DNA from: Verrucomicrobia bacterium TMED44
GTDB lineage: Bacteria > Verrucomicrobiota > Verrucomicrobiia > Opitutales > Seribacteraceae
Direction: 5' to 3'
DNA: 10,318 bases
Assembly: GCA_002168015.1 (NCBI GenBank)
Contig: NHCX01000116.1
Coordinates: 1-10,318 of the forward strand
Shown: one piece after another, positions 6,148-10,318 of the stretch
Numbering within the stretch: the first letter of the stretch is position 1
Layout of the letters: every line of letters begins with the position of its first letter
Notes under the pieces: generated by a model
Database searches by the model: none
Seen by the model: the letters and a program-made list of their open reading frames with translations, nothing else
Told to the model about the DNA's origin: nothing
Position numbers and translations under genes: made by a program

Positions 6148-6284
6148 TTTCTTTTCATAACCTATTGTTTTAGCGAGGTCAGTCTTAATCCAAAAAGATT
6201 GCCAATCTGCTCCATAATGGTTGCCTAAAAGCTGTGTTCGGATGAGAGCTTACTCAACCCAAAGCCCAAAAACCAGATTCCGTA

Positions 6285-8783
6285 ATGAAAAAATTATTGC
6301 TTTACCTTCTCTGCCTTTCTTTTACTCCATCGATCTTTTCCAAGGTCGAAGTAATCGAAATCTCCCCTTCTAACACCACGGAACTACCCGGTGGTAAAGA
6401 GGCAGATGGAATCATCGGAGATTTCGTTATGAGGAATTCACGAATTGAAGTGACTATTGGAGGAGGGGCACCAAATCGTAAAGCGAATATGGGAGCCTTT
6501 TGGGGAGTCAATGGGGTGACCCCAGGATGCCTTTATGACCTGACTTTAGGCGGAACTAACAATGATCAACTGACCATTTTTTCTCCCAGTAAGCAGCAGG
6601 GACGCATTTCCTACATTCGAATCGGAGATGATCAAAAATCGGTCATCACTTATGTCTCCCCCGCCCTATCTGGTGGACTAACCAAGACCCATATCTATTC
6701 TCTCCAAGATGGTGAGTATGGCATCTCAATTACTTCCACCCTCTACAATGGGACCCAAGACAAGATCTCAGGCCCCATAAATGATAGTTGGACAAGGTTT
6801 AGGGAGTCAGGGAAATTTGGACAAGTTGAATGGGCCAACGCAGTAGATCCCTCCCATAAGTGTGGTTATGCTTATATTTGGCTTCCAGACGAGAACGGAA
6901 AAACACCACCAAAATCTAAAACTTTTCAACCTGGAACAGAGGTGATCATTCGTCGCTACCTTTGTGTAGGAACTTCTCCGGCTCAAGCCTATGGGCGAGC
7001 GATGGCAAAAGTAGGTGAAGTGGGAAAATTGTCTCTCACCATTACTGATTCAGATGGAAAAGGAATTGCCACGGCTCGGGTCGATTTCCAACGAGATGGA
7101 AAGTCGATCCCGGCATTTCCGGATGAAAAGGGGAAGATCGAAATCTCCCTCCCCCTGGGTCAATGGCAAATTAGTGCACAAGATAACGGTAGGGAAACCA
7201 TAGAATCCATAATTTCTATTAATAAAGAGGATATAAATAAAGAAAAGATTACCTTAGGCGAACAGGCAGGTGTCTATTTCATCATCACAAAAGAAAACGG
7301 TGAACCCACTCCCTGCAAAGCCCAGATTATAGGAGTTGAAGGAACACCTAGCCCAAAGCTTGGTCCTGTTGACCGTGCCCATGGATGCGTAGACCAGTAC
7401 CATTCAGAAGACGGTAAATTTTCGATTGGACTAAAACCTGGGAAATACAAGATTATTGTTACCCGAGGCATAGAACATGATCATTTCGAAAAAATGATTG
7501 AAGTCAAAAAAGGGGTATTTGAAAAGATCGAAACCTCCCTCAAGCGCTCCGTTGCCACTCCCGGGTGGGTAAGCACTGATTTCCATAACCATTCCACTCC
7601 AAGTGGAGACAATGTATGCGGAACTCCTGACCGTTTGATTAACTTAGCAGCCGAGCACATCGAATTTGCACCCACCACCGAACACAATCGAATCATGGAC
7701 TGGACATCGACCATCCAATCTCTTGGTTTGGAAAGGGAGATTTCCACGATTCCAGGGATGGAATTAACCGGTTCCGGACCTCACTTGAATGCTTTTCCCC
7801 TAAACCCAAAAAAATTCCACCAGGATGGAGGAGCTCCGGAATGGACCAAGGATCCTCGGGTCAATGCAATCAATTTAAAAAACCACTCCGGGCACCACCC
7901 AAGCGGATGGATTCATATTAATCACCCTGATATGATAGAGAATTTCATTGACCGTAATAAGGATGGAAACCCCGATGGTGGATACGCAGGCATTCTTTCT
8001 TTGATTGATGCAATTGAGACTGAAAACTACCGGGCAGCAGAAATTCTTCACCCGGCCCCTTACAAAATTTCCCGGCGTGCTAGCCGAGAACAGGTTTACA
8101 TTGTCCGCGAATTTGTCTGGTTACAGATGCTTAACCTGGGTCTCAAGACCTGGGGAATTGCGGTAAGTGATGCCCATACGGTTCATGGAAACGGAGTGGG
8201 GGGATGGCGTACTTATGTCCGCAGTTCCACCGATGATCCGGACAAGATCGATTGGAGAGAAATCAGTCGAAGGGCAAAAGCAGGACAAATGATTCTAAGC
8301 ACTGGCCCCTACCTAGAGGTCGAGACTGCTGACGGAATCCTAGCCGGCGGACTAGCCCGAGCCAATGATTCAATTGATTTAAAAGTTCGTGTACAATGCC
8401 CATCTTGGATTGATATCGACCGAATCCAGGTTTTAGTTAACGGTCGTTCGGTCGACTCTCTTAACTTTACTCGTACATCCCATGCCAGATGGTTCTCTGA
8501 TGGAGTCGTCAAATTTGACAAAAACTTAACTATTGCATTGAGTGAGGATGCCCACCTTATCGTGGTTGCTTATGGTTCTGGCTCAGATCTTAAAATTGGA
8601 TACGGGAGCAGCGGGCAATCAGGCATTCGTCCATGTGCTTACAACAATCCTATTTTTGTAGATCTCGATGGAAATGGGTTTACTCCGAATGGAGACTCAC
8701 TTGGTTTCCCCCTCCCTACCGGTAGAATCTCTGTTAAGGATGCCAAGGAACTTATTTCGAAAGCTGGAGTAAACTCAGAGTAA
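6285..8783 (+). CDS. Exported CehA/McbA-type PHP-domain metallohydrolase, multidomain
   Basis: The 832-residue product starts with a signal peptide (MKKLLLYLLCLSF, cut near residue 19). Residues about 20-240 form a beta-rich N-terminal domain without a family I can name. Residues about 247-310 resemble a carboxypeptidase regulatory-like beta-sandwich (LTITDSDGKGIATARV to GQWQISA), and a similar segment may cover 327-418. The catalytic PHP domain runs from about 427 to 680: DFHNHS (432-437), TEHN (465-468), GMEL (Glu493), HINHPD (544-549) and SDAH (628-631) supply the metal-binding His/Asp/Glu set. PHP enzymes of the CehA/McbA group hydrolyse phosphoesters or carbamates and amides. Two calcium-loop-like segments are present, DRNKDGNPDG (556-565) inside the PHP domain and DLDGNGFTPNGD (793-804) near the C-terminus. 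A beta-rich C-terminal domain follows the PHP domain. The start has no Shine-Dalgarno sequence. A lipoprotein gene follows after 10 nt. Confidence 0.87.
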   Translation: MKKLLLYLLCLSFTPSIFSKVEVIEISPSNTTELPGGKEADGIIGDFVMRNSRIEVTIGGGAPNRKANMGAFWGVNGVTPGCLYDLTLGGTNNDQLTIFSPSKQQGRISYIRIGDDQKSVITYVSPALSGGLTKTHIYSLQDGEYGISITSTLYNGTQDKISGPINDSWTRFRESGKFGQVEWANAVDPSHKCGYAYIWLPDENGKTPPKSKTFQPGTEVIIRRYLCVGTSPAQAYGRAMAKVGEVGKLSLTITDSDGKGIATARVDFQRDGKSIPAFPDEKGKIEISLPLGQWQISAQDNGRETIESIISINKEDINKEKITLGEQAGVYFIITKENGEPTPCKAQIIGVEGTPSPKLGPVDRAHGCVDQYHSEDGKFSIGLKPGKYKIIVTRGIEHDHFEKMIEVKKGVFEKIETSLKRSVATPGWVSTDFHNHSTPSGDNVCGTPDRLINLAAEHIEFAPTTEHNRIMDWTSTIQSLGLEREISTIPGMELTGSGPHLNAFPLNPKKFHQDGGAPEWTKDPRVNAINLKNHSGHHPSGWIHINHPDMIENFIDRNKDGNPDGGYAGILSLIDAIETENYRAAEILHPAPYKISRRASREQVYIVREFVWLQMLNLGLKTWGIAVSDAHTVHGNGVGGWRTYVRSSTDDPDKIDWREISRRAKAGQMILSTGPYLEVETADGILAGGLARANDSIDLKVRVQCPSWIDIDRIQVLVNGRSVDSLNFTRTSHARWFSDGVVKFDKNLTIALSEDAHLIVVAYGSGSDLKIGYGSSGQSGIRPCAYNNPIFVDLDGNGFTPNGDSLGFPLPTGRISVKDAKELISKAGVNSE

Positions 8784-8793
8784 AATATATAAC

Positions 8794-9114
8794 ATGACTC
8801 TTATAAAAAAAGAAATAGCTTGGGGCTTCATTTTATTTTTTTTGACTGGGTGCTCCAGTAAAATGCCCAAATCAACTGAACAAAAGATTAAGAACTACGA
8901 GTCTCGAGCCCGTACCTATCAAACTCTTTCAGATATGCAAAGACTGAGCCCTCCCTACTCTACCTTCAGTCACAAAGGCATACGAAGTCATTTACAAAAT
9001 GAACACTTACGTGTAGCGTATCTCAAGGAAGCGAGACGCTACCGTCAGCTTGCCAACCAAGAGAGAAAACAACTCGTATCTGATTCCAACGAATCAGTTC
9101 AAACTGCAAATTAA
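8794..9114 (+). CDS. Small lipoprotein of unknown function
   Basis: The 106-residue product has a lipoprotein signal peptide: a lysine-containing start, a hydrophobic core and lipobox LTGC with Cys20 as the lipidated residue, followed by SSKMPK. The mature part is about 87 residues, strongly basic, and rich in Arg, Lys, Tyr and Gln. The predicted helices EQKIKNYESRARTYQTLSDM and LRVAYLKEARRYRQLANQER suggest a helical hairpin or coiled coil. I do not recognise the family. It starts 10 nt after the PHP-domain gene on the same strand and is probably cotranscribed, which would put it at a membrane near that exported enzyme. Its TAA overlaps the stop of the converging ThuA-domain gene by four bases. 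No Shine-Dalgarno sequence precedes the ATG, so translation may depend on coupling to the upstream gene. Confidence 0.78.
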   Translation: MTLIKKEIAWGFILFFLTGCSSKMPKSTEQKIKNYESRARTYQTLSDMQRLSPPYSTFSHKGIRSHLQNEHLRVAYLKEARRYRQLANQERKQLVSDSNESVQTAN

Positions 9115-10160
9115 TTTCCTTTCGGGGAATCCCTGTGCTCCCATTTAGGAGAACCCTTGGGCTCAGGTGCTGAGGGACTTTTCCCCAACCCGTAATCCTG
9201 CGGTTGCATATCCAAGGAAGGCCAATGCTCCTTATCGCGAATGAAACCGTAAAAAGATGGATAAAATGGATCGACATAGGTAACATCTGCATTGGCAGGA
9301 ACATCTTTCCCGGTGAGGAAATAAGCTGCATTAATCAACATGCGTCGTAAATCCTCGCTCACTAAATCAACTGATGCACCCATCGTGGTACAAAAGGTTC
9401 TGCCAGCCTTACCATTTGGAGCTGTGTAAGGATGAATCCATGCCAGTGGTTGCATCGGATCATTCTTAGCGTCCACAAAGGACGAATTCGGATCTAATGT
9501 TGCGGTGACTGCTCCACGCATCAGAATCGTGTCCTTTTCCGTCAGCCTGCGAATACCATAGACATCCGAAGGTCCAAATACATCGGTTACTCCTTTGAGA
9601 ATGGGGTGAGCGGCATTTTTCACTTCGACTATACCACGGGCTCCTTCCCCTTTGTGTTTTCCATGATGATTGACCCATCCTTCCCCCATCACAAGAGGTC
9701 CAAATTGACCATATGAAATTTTGCCCCCGAAATTTCCGTTCCCGGTGAAAGCATGAGTGGAGGTACGAATTCCAATAACCGGCTTTCCCTCGTTCAGAAA
9801 GTCCGTAATGTACTTGGCATCATCCGAATTAGGGCGACGAAAACGAGTGCCAATAATCATAAGGTCGGCATCTTTAAGATGATGCCACCCACGTACACCT
9901 TCTTGATTATTAGGATCAATATATTTTCCTGTTTTGTCCCAGGGAAAGAGTACTTTGCACTCAAATCCATGTTTCTGCGACAGGATTTTGGCAAGCATAG
10001 GCATACTTTCCTCTGTTCGATATTCTTCATCGCCGGCTACTAAAACAATCGTTTTGTCTTTGCCTGGCTCGTCATTTCCAAGTAGGTGAAGAATTTCATG
10101 ATGCTTGGCAACAAGAGTGCAAGCGGAGAATATAAGGATGAAAGAGAGGAAGAATTTCAT
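9111..10160 (-). CDS. Exported ThuA-like domain protein
   Basis: The 349-residue product has an N-terminal signal peptide (hydrophobic to about residue 17, with likely cleavage after LVA). A Cys at position 14 lies in FSAC, which is a poor lipobox because Phe is at -3. Residues about 35-290 match the ThuA (trehalose utilisation) domain, a class I glutamine amidotransferase-like fold. Markers are KTIVLVAGDEEYRTEESMP, LKDADLMIIGTRFRRP, FLNEGKPVIGIRTSTHAF, PLAWIHPY, GRTFCTTMGAS and LRRMLINAAYFLTG. ThuA proteins are linked to sugar catabolism in several phyla but their chemistry is largely unsettled; the fold also occurs in exported multidomain proteins of PVC bacteria. After the domain there is a proline- and lysine-rich tail (about 320-349). 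The gene lies 27 nt downstream of a partial lipoprotein gene on the same strand and is probably in an operon with it. No good Shine-Dalgarno sequence is seen. Confidence 0.87.
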   Translation of the reverse strand: MKFFLSFILIFSACTLVAKHHEILHLLGNDEPGKDKTIVLVAGDEEYRTEESMPMLAKILSQKHGFECKVLFPWDKTGKYIDPNNQEGVRGWHHLKDADLMIIGTRFRRPNSDDAKYITDFLNEGKPVIGIRTSTHAFTGNGNFGGKISYGQFGPLVMGEGWVNHHGKHKGEGARGIVEVKNAAHPILKGVTDVFGPSDVYGIRRLTEKDTILMRGAVTATLDPNSSFVDAKNDPMQPLAWIHPYTAPNGKAGRTFCTTMGASVDLVSEDLRRMLINAAYFLTGKDVPANADVTYVDPFYPSFYGFIRDKEHWPSLDMQPQDYGLGKSPSAPEPKGSPKWEHRDSPKGN

Positions 10161-10187
10161 AGAAAGTTGTCTCGTTAAAATAAATTC

Positions 10188-10318
10188 TTATTTGTCTTTA
10201 TCAAAACCAAGCGCTGATTTGGTGGAGGAATAGGCACCTTTACTTTTATCTTTAATATATGTACCGGTTTTTGTAACCCAGCAACCAGATGCATAAAGAA
10301 CTCCAATAGTTAAAAGAA
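10188..10318 (-). CDS. Small lipoprotein, C-terminal part (5' end outside window)
   Basis: An open frame runs from the right edge to a TAA at 10188-10190 and encodes 42 residues. The visible start LLTIGVLYASGCWV is the end of a lipoprotein signal peptide with lipobox ASGC. The remaining 30 residues are polar (TKTGTYIKDKSKGAY, then STKSALGFDKDK). The mature lipoprotein would therefore be only about 31 residues long, in the size class of entericidin-like peptides, though the sequence is not one I recognise. The start codon lies just outside the window. It precedes the ThuA-domain gene by 27 nt on the same strand. Confidence 0.6.
   Translation of the reverse strand, partial: LLTIGVLYASGCWVTKTGTYIKDKSKGAYSSTKSALGFDKDK

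Noticed and set aside
9082..9095. Hairpin GATTC-CAAC-GAATC near the end of the lipoprotein gene as a terminator
   Set aside because: The five-base-pair stem is weak, lies inside the coding region and has no T run after it.
9753..10043. Plus-strand open frame of 96 residues antisense to the ThuA gene
   Set aside because: The minus strand encodes conserved ThuA motifs throughout; the plus-strand product shows no domain or signal.

Overview
The window looks like chromosomal DNA of a free-living Gram-negative bacterium of moderate GC content, most plausibly from the PVC group (Verrucomicrobiota or Planctomycetota). This is an inference from gene content: a Tat-exported sugar isomerase-like TIM barrel, a large secreted CehA/McbA-type PHP metallohydrolase, a secreted ThuA-domain protein, a secreted C-type lectin-like protein and small lipoproteins often occur together in those phyla. 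No rRNA or other phylogenetic marker is present. Almost none of the starts has a recognisable Shine-Dalgarno sequence, which also points away from Proteobacteria and Firmicutes.

Layout. Positions 1-270 (minus strand) hold tRNA-Pro(GGG) followed 11 nt later by the start of an NAD(P)-binding dehydrogenase that runs off the left edge. Positions 270-600 have no credible ORF but carry three consecutive inverted repeats and may encode a structured RNA I cannot name. Next come a small two-helix membrane protein (601-867) and a secreted C-type lectin-fold protein (981-1490), closed by a bidirectional terminator shared with tgt.

Positions 1544-4235 are the most unusual part. A queuine tRNA-ribosyltransferase appears to have lost two of its four zinc ligands. 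Upstream of it is an 80-residue protein of unknown family, then a PPP-type metallophosphatase with a substitution in its GDxxDRG motif, then a second 80-residue protein that is a gapless paralogue of the first. The two paralogues flank the phosphatase and share a WNRWxxxW motif.

Positions 4403-6147 hold a Tat-exported TIM-barrel protein, tail-to-tail with a histidine (phosphoglycerate mutase-like) phosphatase. Positions 6285-9114 hold the CehA/McbA-like exported metallohydrolase and a lipoprotein 10 nt downstream. They converge on a ThuA-domain protein (9111-10160), which lies just downstream of a partial small lipoprotein at the right edge.

The exported TIM-barrel, PHP and ThuA proteins suggest processing of carbohydrates or phosphoesters in the periplasm, but no shared substrate can be read from the sequence. 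The genes are packed tightly: two convergent pairs share a TTAA that forms both stop codons and a third pair abuts with no spacer. I found no mobile element, CRISPR array, integrase or phage gene.
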